Assembly: GCF_003945385.1 (NCBI RefSeq)
Contig: NZ_AP018920.1
Coordinates: 5,952,001 to 6,016,000 of the forward strand
Direction: 5' to 3'
From: Pseudonocardia autotrophica
GTDB taxonomy: Bacteria; Actinomycetota; Actinomycetes; Mycobacteriales; Pseudonocardiaceae
DNA length: 64,000 bases
Positions 1-11,473 of the stretch are shown piece by piece. The notes below the pieces were generated by a model that was given only the letters and a program-made list of their open reading frames with translations, was not told the DNA's origin and did no database searches. The translations under genes and the position numbers were made by a program. Numbering within the stretch: position 1 is the stretch's first letter; each line of letters starts with the position of its first letter.

Positions 1-1
1 G

Positions 2-1987
<1,986 letters not shown>

Positions 1988-2010
1988 TCCCGCTCGACGC
2001 CTGACACCCG

Positions 2011-2044
2011 CGACGCCCGGGCCGGTTCACCGGTCCGGGCGTCG
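2011..2044 (+). terminator. Hairpin terminator after katG
   Basis: A 15-bp stem with one G-T pair closes a TTCA loop, starting 24 nt after the katG stop. There is no T tract, as is common in high-GC actinobacteria. It may also end the hydrolase transcript coming from the other side. Confidence 0.75.
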
Positions 2045-2127
2045 CCGCGTTCCGGCCCGGCCCTGTCCCCGGGGCCGATCCACGCAACCCGGCCGTGCCC
2101 CCTGAGCCGATCCGCGACCCGGCCGGA

Positions 2128-2847
2128 TCACCCCAGCGCCGCGAGCTCCCCCGCCAGCCGCTCCGGCTCGGAGAACATCGGCCAGTGCCCGGTCGGCAGC
2201 GACACGAAGGACCACTCCGATCCGCCCATCTCGGCGAAGCCGGGAACGCCGGCGTCGATCAGCGGGCGGACCTGCTCGGGGGTGAAGCTGCTGGCGACCA
2301 CGGTCTTCGGGAGCGTCGGGTCCGGTGTCCCCCGGCAGGCACCGGTCAGGATCGATCCGGCCGGCTCCACCAGCGACCGGGAGCGGATCTCGTCGAACAG
2401 GGCGTCCGGGATCCCATCGGTGCTGGTCCCGAGCACCGCGAACTCCGCGCGGTCCGGCATCGGCTGCCCCCAGCCGTGTGCGTCGATCGCCGCCCTGGTC
2501 CGTTCCTGCACGGCGGGCTCGCCGAACTCGATCTGCGCGACGCCGTCGGGCAGCGGCCCGGTGTCGACGAACACCAGCCGGGCGACCCGGGCCCGGGCCC
2601 GCTCGGCGACCGCCGCACAGACCGGGCCCGCTCCGCTGTGCCCGACGAGCACCACCGGACCGGCGAACGTGCCGAGCGAATCGAGCACCGCGAGCACATC
2701 GGCCACGTGCGAGTCGGCGGTGTCCGACGGCGCGTGGCCGAGCTCGACCGCCGTCACCTCGTGTCCGCGGGACCGCAGGTCCGCGGCCACCGCGTCCCAC
2801 GCCCACGCGCCGAGCCAGAAACCGGGGACCAGCACGTATGTCGTCAT
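2128..2847 (-). CDS. Alpha/beta hydrolase (esterase-like)
   Basis: A 239-aa alpha/beta hydrolase of unknown substrate. The first strand and oxyanion region read TTYVLVPGFWLG. The nucleophile elbow is GHSGAG with Ser71, and the catalytic His is in PTGHWPMFSEP near the C-terminus. The frame is open for 48 codons further upstream, but that part looks like random GC-rich sequence; the ATG at 2847 is chosen because the conserved fold starts right there. It resembles small plant-esterase-like hydrolases. Converges with katG and lies just downstream of the DUF5997 gene on the same strand, with about 50 bp between them. Probably cytoplasmic: no signal peptide. Confidence 0.85.
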   Translation of the reverse strand: MTTYVLVPGFWLGAWAWDAVAADLRSRGHEVTAVELGHAPSDTADSHVADVLAVLDSLGTFAGPVVLVGHSGAGPVCAAVAERARARVARLVFVDTGPLPDGVAQIEFGEPAVQERTRAAIDAHGWGQPMPDRAEFAVLGTSTDGIPDALFDEIRSRSLVEPAGSILTGACRGTPDPTLPKTVVASSFTPEQVRPLIDAGVPGFAEMGGSEWSFVSLPTGHWPMFSEPERLAGELAALG

Positions 2848-2897
2848 GACCGGAACACTGCTACCCAACGAGGACAGGTCCGGTCCTCGTTCGCCGA

Positions 2898-3287
2898 TCA
2901 GTTCGCCGGGCGGTCCCCGGACCGTGCGGCCGCCAGCCGGGCGGCCTCGCGCTGCGACTCGGCGCGGGTGGTGCGCTCGCGGCCCAGCCACTCCGGCTGC
3001 TCCTGCTTCAGCGCGGTGATCTGCTCGGTGGTCAGCGGCTCGGTGATCCCGGCGCGGGCCAGCCCGGAGATCGAGACGCCGAGCCGGTCCGCGACGACCG
3101 GTCGCGGATGCGGGCCGTCGCGGCGCAGCTCACGCAGCCAGTCCGGCGGATCGGCCTGCATCGCGTCGAGCTCCTCGCGCGAGATCACCCCGTCCCGGAA
3201 CTCGGCGGGGGTCGCGTCGAGATACACCCCGAGCTTCTTCGCCGCCGTGGCGGGCTTCATCGTCTGGGTGGACCGCTGCCGCGTCAT
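2898..3287 (-). CDS. DUF5997 family protein
   Basis: A 129-aa soluble protein recognised as DUF5997 by its N-terminal MKPATAAKKLGVYL block and by the later PDWLRELRRDGPHPRP and EQPEWLGRERTTRAE blocks. The middle part (VVADRLGVSISGLARAGI) looks like a helix-turn-helix-like segment, which suggests nucleic acid binding, but no function is known. Start: the ATG at 3287 has a TACCCT hexamer 6 nt upstream and no ribosome binding site, so the mRNA is probably leaderless. It is divergent from the LysR-domain gene with only 43 bp between the two start codons. I recall the same neighbour pair from other actinobacteria. Confidence 0.8.
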   Translation of the reverse strand: MTRQRSTQTMKPATAAKKLGVYLDATPAEFRDGVISREELDAMQADPPDWLRELRRDGPHPRPVVADRLGVSISGLARAGITEPLTTEQITALKQEQPEWLGRERTTRAESQREAARLAAARSGDRPAN

Positions 3288-3293
3288 GTCCCC

Positions 3294-3324
3294 AGGGTAT
3301 CGGGGCGCCACCGGCGGATAGCCT
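3294..3324. promoter_or_regulatory. Back-to-back leaderless promoters between DUF5997 and LysR-domain genes
   Basis: On the minus strand TACCCT (3299-3294) lies 6 nt before the ATG at 3287. On the plus strand TAGCCT (3319-3324) lies 6 nt before the GTG at 3331. Neither start has a Shine-Dalgarno sequence. The two -10 hexamers are 19 bp apart, so the -35 regions overlap each other. Confidence 0.6.
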
Positions 3325-3330
3325 GGGCTG

Positions 3331-4026
3331 GTGACCGGCCCGGACGTCCCCGCATCCTTCCGGCTCGGCTACGTGCCGGGCGTGACACCGGGCAAGTGGG
3401 CGCGGATCTGGGCCGAGCGCCTCCCCGACGTCGGGCTGGAGCTGGTCACCGTGACCACGGCCGATGCGGAGGACGCCGTCCGCACCGGCGCGGTGGACGC
3501 CGCGGTCCTGCGGCTGCCGATCGACCGGGCCGGGCTGCACGCGATCCCGCTCTACACCGAGACCACCGTGGTCGTCGTCCCGAAGGACCACGTGGCCACC
3601 GCGGTCGACGAGCTCACCGTCGACGACCTGGCCGACGAGCTCGTCCTGCACCCGCCGGACGCGGCCCTGGTCTGGGACGGGCCGGCGCCGGGCACGGCGG
3701 CGGCGACCGATCCGGCCACGACGGCCGATGCGGTCGAGCTGGTCGCGGCGGGCGTCGGCGTGCTGGTCGTCCCGCAGTCGCTGGCCCGGTTGCACCACCG
3801 CCGGGACCTCACCTACCGGCCGCTGACCGGCGGGCCCACGTCGAGCGTGGTCCTGAGCTGGCCCGACGCCGAGACCTCCGAGCTGATGGAGCAGTTCATC
3901 GGGATCGTCCGCGGGCGCACGGTCAACAGCTCCCGCACCCCGCCGCGTGCCACCGAGCGGCGGCCGGCGGCACCCGCCCGGACCCCGGCCCGCCGACCGG
4001 CGCGGCGCGGCAGGCCCCGCCGGTAG
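3331..4026 (+). CDS. LysR-type substrate-binding domain protein with basic C-terminal tail, no HTH
   Basis: A 231-aa protein that begins directly with a LysR effector-binding fold (FRLGYVPGVTPGKWARIW, then two alpha/beta lobes to about residue 195). The N-terminal winged HTH of true LysR regulators is absent. Residues 196-231 are instead rich in Pro, Ala and Arg and end in RRGRPRR, which contains the RGRP core of an AT-hook. The protein could therefore bind DNA through the tail, or act as a ligand-binding partner of the divergent DUF5997 protein. GTG start with a -10 hexamer 6 nt upstream. A perfect hairpin follows the stop. Confidence 0.85.
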   Translation: MTGPDVPASFRLGYVPGVTPGKWARIWAERLPDVGLELVTVTTADAEDAVRTGAVDAAVLRLPIDRAGLHAIPLYTETTVVVVPKDHVATAVDELTVDDLADELVLHPPDAALVWDGPAPGTAAATDPATTADAVELVAAGVGVLVVPQSLARLHHRRDLTYRPLTGGPTSSVVLSWPDAETSELMEQFIGIVRGRTVNSSRTPPRATERRPAAPARTPARRPARRGRPRR

Positions 4027-4041
4027 CCCGGACACGACAGG

Positions 4042-4067
4042 GCCCCCGCAGCGGATGCTGCGGGGGC
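4042..4067. terminator. Bidirectional hairpin between convergent genes
   Basis: Perfect 10-bp stem (gcccccgcag / ctgcgggggc) with a 6-nt loop, midway between the stops of the LysR-domain gene (plus) and the desaturase (minus). It probably serves both. Confidence 0.8.
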
Positions 4068-4091
4068 TCGATCGGAATGACGCGGAGTGCC

Positions 4092-5057
4092 TCAGGCCGC
4101 GGCGGGCTGCTTCTTCGCCGCCAGCCGCTCGAGGCGCCGGGTGGTGGGCCAGCGGACGTTGGTCGCCCAGCCCGCCTTCTCGAAGCCGCGGATGACCACG
4201 GCCGAGATGTCGATCTGACCCTTCTTCACACCGTGCCGGGCGCAGGTCGGGTCGGCGTGGTGCAGGTTGTGCCAGGACTCGCCGAACGACAGCACCGCGA
4301 GCCACCAGACGTTCGCGGACTTGTCGCGGGAGGCGAAGGGGCGCTCGCCCCAGATGTGGCAGATCGAGTTGATCGACCAGGTGACGTGGTGCAGCACCGC
4401 GACCCGGATCAGACCGGCCCAGAAGAACGCGGTGAACGCGCCCCACCAGGACATCGTGACCAGTCCGCCGATCAGGGCCGGGCCGGCCAGGCTGAAGACG
4501 ACGATCAGCGGGAAGGCCTTCTCGACCTTCATGATGTCGCGGTCCTCGAGCAGGTCCGGCGCGAACCGCTTCATGTTCGTGAGGTCGCGGTTGAAGATCC
4601 AGCCCAGGTGCGAGTGCCAGAAGCCCTTGACCAGCGCCTTCGCGCCGGTGCCGTAGAGCCACGGCGAGTGCGGGTCGCCCTCCTTGTCGGAGAACGCGTG
4701 GTGCCGGCGGTGGTCGCCGACCCAGTCCAGGACGCTGCCCTGCAGCGAGATGCTGCCGGCGATCGCCAGCGCGATCCGCAGCGGGCGCTTGGCCTTGAAC
4801 GAGCCGTGCGTGAAGTAGCGGTGGTAGCCGACCGTCACCCCGAGGCCGCTGACGGCGTAGAAGACCGCGAACAGCGCGACGTCGACCCAGCCGAGACCCC
4901 AGCCCCAGGCGAGCGGGACGGCCGCGAACAGCGCCAGCGTCGGGACGATGACGAACACGGCCACCAGGAACGCGGCACCCGGGGGGCGCCTGCCATCGGT
5001 GATGGGAGCGGGTCCACTGCGGGTGCTGGTGTCCGGCGGTGCGGCCTCGAGCGTCAT
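4092..5057 (-). CDS. Acyl-CoA (delta-9 type) fatty acid desaturase
   Basis: A 321-aa membrane di-iron desaturase that puts a double bond into acyl chains using O2 and an electron donor. All three His boxes are intact: H79-RYFT-H84, H116-RR-H119-H120 and H263-NL-H266-H267. About four hydrophobic membrane segments lie between residues 28-70 and 180-225. The order HxxxxH, HxxHH, HxxHH is that of stearoyl-CoA desaturase/DesA3-type enzymes. No cytochrome b5 or ferredoxin domain is fused and no reductase gene is next to it, so the electron donor is encoded elsewhere. M. tuberculosis has a DesA3-type desaturase gene in the region syntenic to the later part of this window. Confidence 0.92.
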   Translation of the reverse strand: MTLEAAPPDTSTRSGPAPITDGRRPPGAAFLVAVFVIVPTLALFAAVPLAWGWGLGWVDVALFAVFYAVSGLGVTVGYHRYFTHGSFKAKRPLRIALAIAGSISLQGSVLDWVGDHRRHHAFSDKEGDPHSPWLYGTGAKALVKGFWHSHLGWIFNRDLTNMKRFAPDLLEDRDIMKVEKAFPLIVVFSLAGPALIGGLVTMSWWGAFTAFFWAGLIRVAVLHHVTWSINSICHIWGERPFASRDKSANVWWLAVLSFGESWHNLHHADPTCARHGVKKGQIDISAVVIRGFEKAGWATNVRWPTTRRLERLAAKKQPAAA

Positions 5058-5174
5058 GACTCCATGACACCTGTGCGGCCGGGTCCCCGGCAGTGCGGCT
5101 AACCCCCCTATCGCGCTTCGGGTTCGACCGCGCGGATACTTGACCCGCGAGTAACTTAGGACTAGTCACATGTT

Positions 5175-6206
5175 GTGAAGCTCTCCACGATGCTGCCCTA
5201 CGGCGACGACCCGATCCGCAACGCGGAAGCGGTCACGGACATGGAACGGGCCGGCCTCGACGTCGTCTGGGCCGCCGAGGCCTACAGCTTCGACGCCGTG
5301 TCGCTGCTCGGTTTCCTCGCCGCCCGGACCGAACGGGTCGAGATCGGATCGGCGATCCTGCCGATCTACTCCCGGACCCCGACCCTGACGGCCATGTCGG
5401 CGGCCGGCCTGGACGCGCTGTCCGGCGGCCGGTTCAATCTCGGCCTCGGCGCCTCCGGCCCGCAGGTGATCGAGGGGTTCCACGGCGTTCCCTACGACAA
5501 GCCGGTCGGCCGCACCCGGGAGATCATCGACATCTGCCGCAAGACCTGGCGCCGGGAACGGATCACCAACGAGGGCCTGTACCCGATCCCACTGCCGGAG
5601 GGGCAGGGCACCGGCCTCGGCAAGCCGCTCAAGCTGATCAACCACCCGAAGCGCGCGGACATCCCGATCTGGGTCGCCGCACTCGGCGACAAGAACCTGG
5701 AGATGACGGCCGAGCTGGCCCAGGGCTGGCTGCCGCACGTCGTCCTGCCGGAGAAGATCCAGGAGGTGTTCGGCGACGCGCTCGCCGCCGGTTTCGCCAA
5801 GCGCGCACCCGAGCTGGGCCCGCTGCAGATCACCGGCGGCGGGATCTGCGCGCTCGAGGAGGAGATGTTCGAGCCGGCCCGGCAGGCCGCCCGCGGCATG
5901 TACGCCCTCTACATCGGTGGAATGGGCGCCCGCGGCCGGAACTTCTACAACACCGTGTTCGCCCGGCAGGGCTACGCGGACGAGGCCAAGATCGTCCAGG
6001 ACCTCTACCTGGACGGCAAGAAGGAGGAGGCGATGGCCGCCCTCCCCGACGACTTCATCGACAAGGTCTCGCTGATCGGCCCGGAGAGCCACGTCCGCGA
6101 GCGGATCGCGGCGCTGCGCGAGAACGGGATCACCCACCTGCACGTGAACCCGATGACGAGCGATGTGAACGGCACCTTCGAGAAACTCAAGTCCTGGATC
6201 TCCTGA
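5175..6206 (+). CDS. LLM-class F420-dependent oxidoreductase
   Basis: A 343-aa luciferase-like monooxygenase-fold protein (TIM barrel). Typical blocks are the N-terminal strand with MERAGLDVVWAAE, the cofactor-loop block RVEIGSAILPIYSRTP, and LSGGRFNLGLGASGPQV, which is characteristic of the F420-using Rv3520c/MSMEG-like branch. The substrate cannot be told. GTG start at 5175 (KLSTMLPYGDD): no Shine-Dalgarno sequence precedes it; TTGACC at 5140-5145 with 17-bp spacing to the weak hexamer TAGTCA (5163-5168) would place the transcript start at or next to the GTG. Divergent from the desaturase gene. Followed by a hairpin. Confidence 0.9.
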   Translation: MKLSTMLPYGDDPIRNAEAVTDMERAGLDVVWAAEAYSFDAVSLLGFLAARTERVEIGSAILPIYSRTPTLTAMSAAGLDALSGGRFNLGLGASGPQVIEGFHGVPYDKPVGRTREIIDICRKTWRRERITNEGLYPIPLPEGQGTGLGKPLKLINHPKRADIPIWVAALGDKNLEMTAELAQGWLPHVVLPEKIQEVFGDALAAGFAKRAPELGPLQITGGGICALEEEMFEPARQAARGMYALYIGGMGARGRNFYNTVFARQGYADEAKIVQDLYLDGKKEEAMAALPDDFIDKVSLIGPESHVRERIAALRENGITHLHVNPMTSDVNGTFEKLKSWIS

Positions 6207-6214
6207 CCGGTCCA

Positions 6215-6246
6215 CGCGGGAGCGGAGCCCCGGCTCCGCCCCCGCG
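6215..6246 (+). terminator. Hairpin terminator after the LLM oxidoreductase
   Basis: A 5-bp and an 8-bp stem stacked across one A-C mismatch, with a 4-5 nt loop, beginning 9 nt after the stop codon at 6206. Confidence 0.65.
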
Positions 6247-6406
6247 AATCCCCTGGACAACCCTGCTCCGTTCGGCCCAATGACGGGGGCCGCGTCACGG
6301 CCCGTATCCGCGCCGTAGAGAATGTGTGACGTCGTCCACGGTTACCGCGCTCAGGGCAACCTCCCGGTCGCAGTGACCTCCGTGACATCACGAGGAGGAG
6401 CGCGAC

Positions 6407-7186
6407 TTGCTGGAGTTGGCCATCCGGACCTCCGACGAGCCGATCTCCCCCGGGCAGTACCGCCACACCGCGACACACGCCTGGTGGATGGGCACCTGGT
6501 TCGCCGACGACGAGCTGTGCGTGCACTACTCGGAGCATCTGCTCCAGCAGTGGACGCCGGTCGACCCGCGCGCCGACTGGCTGCTCGACCGTGAACTCAC
6601 CGGCCAGGTCCGGTGGCTGTCCGGCGACGGCGCGGCCGCCGTCGAGAGCGGGTTCCGGATCGCCGACGCCTGGCCCACCGGGCGGTTCCGCGCCCCGCAC
6701 GGCGACTTCTACGCCGAGCTGCACGGCAACCGGCCGGTCGCCCGCCCCGGCTCGTGGTCGAACCCGACGCCCGGGTTCCTGGCGACATTGCCGCAGGATC
6801 CGGCGGCGATGCTCCGGCGCCTGATCGAGGACAGCCCGCCCGGCCGGGGCTACACCGGGCCCTTCCCGAGCGCGGTCGACGCGCTGCGCACCTGCCGGGT
6901 CCCGGCCGAGCTGCGTTCGGTGATCTACACCGCACTGCGCACGCTCCCGGCGGTCGAGCTCGGCGAGGCCGTGAACCTCGACGGCGAGCGGCATCCGGCG
7001 CTCGTGCACGACGACGGCCCGGTCCGCACCGAGCTGCTGATCTCCCCGGTCGACGGGCAGTACGCGGGCGAGCGGGACACCGTCCGCCGGGTCGCACGGG
7101 TCGGTCCGCCGGTCGGCACCGTCGTCGCCGAGTCGACCGTCCAGACCTCCGTCGTCGACGTGCTCGGCTCACCACCCGGCTTCTGA
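6407..7186 (+). CDS. Conserved actinobacterial protein, CU044_5270-like, function unknown
   Basis: A 259-aa soluble protein. The C-terminal half (GYTGPFPSAVDALRTCRVPA, then RTELLISPVDGQYAGER) resembles the CU044_5270 type of actinobacterial proteins, which are often found next to ECF sigma factors. Here there is no transmembrane segment and no sigma gene nearby. The start is TTG at 6407: gaggaggag at 6392-6400 is the best ribosome binding site in this part of the window and lies 6 nt upstream, and the conserved LELAIRTSDEPI sequence begins there. I do not know the function. It is separated from kgd by 145 bp. Confidence 0.75.
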   Translation: MLELAIRTSDEPISPGQYRHTATHAWWMGTWFADDELCVHYSEHLLQQWTPVDPRADWLLDRELTGQVRWLSGDGAAAVESGFRIADAWPTGRFRAPHGDFYAELHGNRPVARPGSWSNPTPGFLATLPQDPAAMLRRLIEDSPPGRGYTGPFPSAVDALRTCRVPAELRSVIYTALRTLPAVELGEAVNLDGERHPALVHDDGPVRTELLISPVDGQYAGERDTVRRVARVGPPVGTVVAESTVQTSVVDVLGSPPGF

Positions 7187-7331
7187 ATCGTGTCGCGTAC
7201 CGGTTCCGCCGAGAAGGATCACGGGACTATCACGAACTGCGACCCGCCGCACTGCCCTCACTCGCCCGGAGGGGACTAACCTGGTGGCCGGTCGCGACAA
7301 ATCGAGCAGCTAACAAGGCGGTTGACGCAGA

Positions 7332-10300
7332 GTGTCATCGAGCAGTACCTCCCATCCGGCGGGCGAATTCGGTCCCAACGAGTGGCTCGTCGAGGAGATG
7401 TACCAGCGCTTCCAGGAGGACCCGTCGGCCGTGGACGCGGCCTGGCACGAGTTCTTCGCCGACTACGGCAAGGACGGTGAGCAGCGCCCGGCATCCGGTG
7501 ATTCCGCCGACGACACCGGCGCGACCGATGCCGCGTCCAACGGTGCCGCACCGAAGGTGAGGCCCGGCGGGGTCACCCGTGGCTCGGCCACCGAGGACGA
7601 CGAGGGCGACGACACCGCGTCGGCCCCCGCTCAGAAGGCCGTCGAGAACGGCACCAGCACGACCGGCCGGGCCTCCCGTTCGCGCGACGTCCCGCCCCCG
7701 GTCACGCCGAAGGCCGAGCCGCCACCCGCCGAGGAGCGGCTGCGGACGGCGAGTTCGCCGTCGTCCAACGGCAGTGCGAAGCCGGCGGCGGGCAGCAGCG
7801 GCTCGAAGGCCGCGAAGCCCAGCCAGGACGGGGGTGGCGCGACCACCACCCCGCTGCGTGGCGCCGCGAACGCCATCGCCAAGAACATGACCGCGTCGCT
7901 GCAGCTGCCGACCGCGACGAGTGTGCGCGCGGTGCCGGCCAAGCTGCTGGCCGACAACCGCATCGTCATCAACAACCACCTCAAGCGGACCCGCGGTGGC
8001 AAGCTCTCGTTCACCCACCTGATCGGCTACGCGCTGGTCAAGGCGCTCGCCGACTTCCCGAACATGAACCGGCACTTCGCCGAGACCGACGGCAAGCCGA
8101 CCGTGGTCACCCCCGAGCACGTCAACCTCGGCCTGGCGATGGACATGCCGGGCAAGGACGGCAGCCGCACGCTGATCGTCGTGTCGATCAAGGGCTGCGA
8201 GAACATGTCGTTCGCCCAGTTCTGGTCGGCCTACGAGGGCATGGTCCGCAAGGCCCGGGACGGCAAGCTGACCGCCGAGGACTTCTCCGGCACCACGATC
8301 AGCCTGACCAACCCGGGCACGCTGGGCACCAACCACTCGGTACCCAGGCTGACCGTCGGCCAGGGCGCGATCATCGGCGTCGGCGCGATGGAGTACCCGG
8401 CCGCGTTCCAGGGCGCGTCCGAGGAGCGACTCGCCGAGTTCGGCGTCAGCAAGATCATCACGCTGACGTCGACCTACGACCACCGGATCATCCAGGGCGC
8501 CGAGTCCGGCGACTTCCTGCGCCGGGTGCACCAGCTGCTGCTCGGCGAGAGCGACTTCTACGACAACGTCTTCGCCTCGCTGCGGGTCCCCTACGAGCCG
8601 ATCCGCTGGGTCCAGGACTTCCCCGAGGGCGAGGTCGACAAGACCGCCAGGGTGCTGGAGCTCATCGAGTCCTACCGCACCCGCGGCCACCTGATGGCCG
8701 ACACCGATCCGCTCAACTACCGGCAGCGCCGGCACCCCGACCTGGACGTGCTGAGCCACGGGCTGACCCTGTGGGACCTCGACCGCGACTTCGCGGTCGG
8801 CGGCTTCGGCGGGCAGACCCACATGAAGCTGCGCGACGTGCTCGGCCTGCTGCGGGCGTCGTACTGCCGCACGATCGGCACCGAGTACATGCACATCGCG
8901 GATCCCGAGCAGCGCAAGTGGCTCGAGGAGCGGATCGAGGTACCGCACGTCAAGCCGGAGGCGAGCGAGCAGAAGTACATCCTGTCCCGGCTCAACGCCG
9001 CGGAAGCGTTCGAGACCTTCCTGCAGACCAAGTACGTCGGGCAGAAGCGCTTCTCGCTGGAGGGCGGCGAGACCGTCATCCCGCTGCTGGACGCGGTGCT
9101 CGACAAGTCCGCCGAGAACGAACTCGACGAGGTCGTCATCGGCATGCCGCACCGTGGCCGGCTGAATGTGCTGGCCAACATCGTCGGCAAGCCGATCAGC
9201 CAGATCTTCCGCGAGTTCGAGGGCAACCTCGACCCGGGCCAGGCGCACGGATCCGGTGACGTGAAGTACCACCTCGGGGCCGAGGGCAAGTACTTCCGGA
9301 TGTTCGGCGACGGCGAGACGACGGTGTCGCTCACCGCGAACCCGTCGCACCTGGAGGCCGTCGACCCGGTGCTCGAGGGCATCGTCCGGGCCAAGCAGGA
9401 CCTGCTCGACAAGGGCGACGGCGGTTTCACCGTGCTGCCGGTCCTGATGCACGGCGACGCCGCGTTCGCCGGCCAGGGGGTGGTCGCCGAGACGCTGAAC
9501 CTGGCGCTGCTGCGTGGGTACCGCACCGGCGGCACCGTGCACGTCGTGGTCAACAACCAGGTCGGGTTCACCACCGCGCCGGAGCACTCGCGTTCCTCGC
9601 AGTACTGCACCGACGTCGCGAAGATGATCGGCGCGCCGGTCTTCCACGTGAACGGCGACGACCCGGAGGCCTGTGTCTGGGTCGCCAAGCTGGCCGTCGA
9701 GTACCGGCAGCGCTGGAACAACGACGTCGTGATCGACATGATCTGCTACCGGCGCCGGGGCCACAACGAGGGCGACGACCCCTCGATGACGCAGCCGTCG
9801 ATGTACGACATCATCGACGCCAAGCGCAGTGTCCGGAAGATCTACACCGAGTCGCTGATCGGCCGCGGCGACATCACGATGGACGAGGCGGAGCAGGCCC
9901 TCAAGGACTTCTCCAACCAGCTCGAGCACGTCTTCAACGAGGTGCGCGAGCTGGAGAAGACCCCGCCGGTGATCTCGCCGTCGATCGAGGACGTGCAGCA
10001 GGTCCCCTCCGACCTGGACACCTCGATCCCGCTGGAGATCCTGCACCGGATCGGCGACGTGCACGAGACGCTGCCCGAGGGCTTCGCCGTGCACAAGCGG
10101 GTCGAGCCGGTGCTCCGGAAGCGGTACACGATGTCCCGCGAGGGCAACATCGACTGGGCGTTCGCCGAGCTGCTCGCCATGGGTTCGCTGGCCGTCGACG
10201 GCCGGCTGATCCGGCTCTCCGGCCAGGACTCCCGGCGCGGCACCTTCGTGCAGCGGCACTCGGTGCTGATCGACCGCAAGACCGGCGCCGAGTACTTCCC

Positions 10301-11213
10301 GCTGCGCAATCTGGCCGAGAACCAGGGCCGGTTCCTGCCCTACGACTCGGCGCTCTCGGAGTTCGCGGCGGTCGGCTTCGAGTACGGCTACTCGGTCGCC
10401 AACCCCGAGGCACTCGTCATGTGGGAGGGGCAGTTCGGCGACTTCGTCAACGGCGCCCAGTCGATCATCGACGAGTTCATCTCGTCCGGTGAGGCGAAGT
10501 GGGGCCAGCTGTCCGACGTCGCGCTGCTGCTGCCGCACGGCCTCGAGGGCCAGGGTCCCGACCACAGCTCCGGGCGCATCGAGCGGTTCCTGCAGCTGTG
10601 CGCCGAGGGCTCGATGACGGTCGCGCTGCCCTCCGAGCCGGCGAACTACTTCCACCTGCTCCGCCAGCACACCCTCGACGGGGTGCGCAGGCCGCTGGTG
10701 GTGTTCACGCCGAAGTGGATGCTGCGCGCCAAGCAGGTCGTCAGCCAGGTCTCCGACTTCACCCACGGCCGGTTCCGCCCGGTGATCGACGACCCGGAGC
10801 ACCGCGAGAAGAACGGCCCGGTCACCGACGTCGATCGCGTTCTGTTCTGCAGCGGCAAGATCTACTGGGAGCTGGCCGCGGCCCGCGACAAGCGGCGCAA
10901 GAACGGTGACACCTCGGTCGACGGCGTCGCGCTGGTGCGGGTCGAGCAGCTCTACCCGATGCCGATCGACCAGATCACCGAGACGCTGGAGCGCTACCCC
11001 GAGGCCGGCGACATCCGCTGGGTCCAGGAGGAGCCGGCGAACCAGGGCTCGTGGCCGTACTACGGCCTGGAGCTGCCGCAGAAGCTCCCCCAGCTGCAGG
11101 GGCGCTTCACCCGGGTGTCCCGGCGGCGGATGGCGGCCCCGGCCGCCGGTTCGTCGAAGGTGCACGAGGTCGAGCAGGCCGAGCTGATCGACAAGGCGTT
11201 CTCGAAGAGCTGA
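7332..11213 (+). CDS. kgd: Multifunctional 2-oxoglutarate dehydrogenase / 2-oxoglutarate carboxylase (E2-E1 fusion)
   Basis: A 1293-aa Kgd/OdhA-type enzyme of the TCA cycle: thiamine-diphosphate-dependent decarboxylation of 2-oxoglutarate, with a succinyltransferase domain in the same chain. Order: E1 N-terminal helix (1-45, [13 protein letters not shown]), a Pro/Ala/Ser-rich linker (about 50-165), an E2 catalytic domain (about 166-405) with the [10 protein letters not shown] motif near residue 380, then the E1 domain with [14 protein letters not shown] near 604, FAGQGV near 709 and [11 protein letters not shown] near 807. The lipoyl domain of ordinary E2 is absent, as in the family. M. tuberculosis Kgd has about 1230 residues; the extra length is in the linker. 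GTG start with aaggcgg 10 nt upstream. In mycobacteria this enzyme is controlled by the FHA protein GarA; that gene is not in the window. Confidence 0.97.
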   Translation: MSSSSTSHPAGEFGPNEWLVEEMYQRFQEDPSAVDAAWHEFFADYGKDGEQRPASGDSADDTGATDAASNGAAPKVRPGGVTRGSATEDDEGDDTASAPAQKAVENGTSTTGRASRSRDVPPPVTPKAEPPPAEERLRTASSPSSNGSAKPAAGSSGSKAAKPSQDGGGATTTPLRGAANAIAKNMTASLQLPTATSVRAVPAKLLADNRIVINNHLKRTRGGKLSFTHLIGYALVKALADFPNMNRHFAETDGKPTVVTPEHVNLGLAMDMPGKDGSRTLIVVSIKGCENMSFAQFWSAYEGMVRKARDGKLTAEDFSGTTISLTNPGTLGTNHSVPRLTVGQGAIIGVGAMEYPAAFQGASEERLAEFGVSKIITLTSTYDHRIIQGAESGDFLRRVHQLLLGESDFYDNVFASLRVPYEPIRWVQDFPEGEVDKTARVLELIESYRTRGHLMADTDPLNYRQRRHPDLDVLSHGLTLWDLDRDFAVGGFGGQTHMKLRDVLGLLRASYCRTIGTEYMHIADPEQRKWLEERIEVPHVKPEASEQKYILSRLNAAEAFETFLQTKYVGQKRFSLEGGETVIPLLDAVLDKSAENELDEVVIGMPHRGRLNVLANIVGKPISQIFREFEGNLDPGQAHGSGDVKYHLGAEGKYFRMFGDGETTVSLTANPSHLEAVDPVLEGIVRAKQDLLDKGDGGFTVLPVLMHGDAAFAGQGVVAETLNLALLRGYRTGGTVHVVVNNQVGFTTAPEHSRSSQYCTDVAKMIGAPVFHVNGDDPEACVWVAKLAVEYRQRWNNDVVIDMICYRRRGHNEGDDPSMTQPSMYDIIDAKRSVRKIYTESLIGRGDITMDEAEQALKDFSNQLEHVFNEVRELEKTPPVISPSIEDVQQVPSDLDTSIPLEILHRIGDVHETLPEGFAVHKRVEPVLRKRYTMSREGNIDWAFAELLAMGSLAVDGRLIRLSGQDSRRGTFVQRHSVLIDRKTGAEYFPLRNLAENQGRFLPYDSALSEFAAVGFEYGYSVANPEALVMWEGQFGDFVNGAQSIIDEFISSGEAKWGQLSDVALLLPHGLEGQGPDHSSGRIERFLQLCAEGSMTVALPSEPANYFHLLRQHTLDGVRRPLVVFTPKWMLRAKQVVSQVSDFTHGRFRPVIDDPEHREKNGPVTDVDRVLFCSGKIYWELAAARDKRRKNGDTSVDGVALVRVEQLYPMPIDQITETLERYPEAGDIRWVQEEPANQGSWPYYGLELPQKLPQLQGRFTRVSRRRMAAPAAGSSKVHEVEQAELIDKAFSKS

Positions 11214-11226
11214 TCCGCGCAGGCGT

Positions 11227-11264
11227 CCGACGGCCGGGCACGGTGCACCGTGCCCGGCCGTCGG
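11227..11264 (+). terminator. 38-bp perfect palindrome after kgd
   Basis: Perfect inverted repeat with 19-bp arms and no spacer, 13 nt after the kgd stop. It folds into a very strong hairpin without a T tract. Only 4 bp separate it from the -10 hexamer of the next gene. Confidence 0.8.
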
Positions 11265-11268
11265 CGTC

Positions 11269-11274
11269 TACCCT
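11269..11274 (+). promoter_or_regulatory. -10 hexamer TACCCT of the DUF6104-like gene
   Basis: TACCCT lies 7 nt before the GTG at 11282 with no ribosome binding site between, which predicts a leaderless mRNA. Any -35 contact would fall inside the kgd terminator palindrome. Confidence 0.55.
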
Positions 11275-11281
11275 GACGGGC

Positions 11282-11458
11282 GTGTACTTCACCGACCGCG
11301 GCATCGAGGAGCTCGTCGACCGTCGGGGCGACGAGCAGGTCAGCATCGAGTGGCTCGCCGACCGGCTGCGGGCCTTCGTCGACAGCAACCCCCAGTTCGA
11401 GACGGCCGTCGAACGGCTGTCCAGCTTCCTCGCCCGGGACGACGCCGACGACGAGTAG
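11282..11458 (+). CDS. Small DUF6104-like protein (58 aa)
   Basis: A small acidic protein beginning VYFTDRGIEELVDRRGDEQ and ending in LARDDADDE; the YFTDRGIEEL and SIEWLADRLRAFVDSNP blocks match what I recall of the DUF6104 family found across actinobacteria after the 2-oxoglutarate dehydrogenase gene. No catalytic motif or membrane segment. Predicted to be two or three helices. Function unknown. GTG start at 11282 from the leaderless -10 box and the onset of conservation. Confidence 0.75.
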   Translation: MYFTDRGIEELVDRRGDEQVSIEWLADRLRAFVDSNPQFETAVERLSSFLARDDADDE

Positions 11459-11473
11459 ACACCGCCCCGCGGG

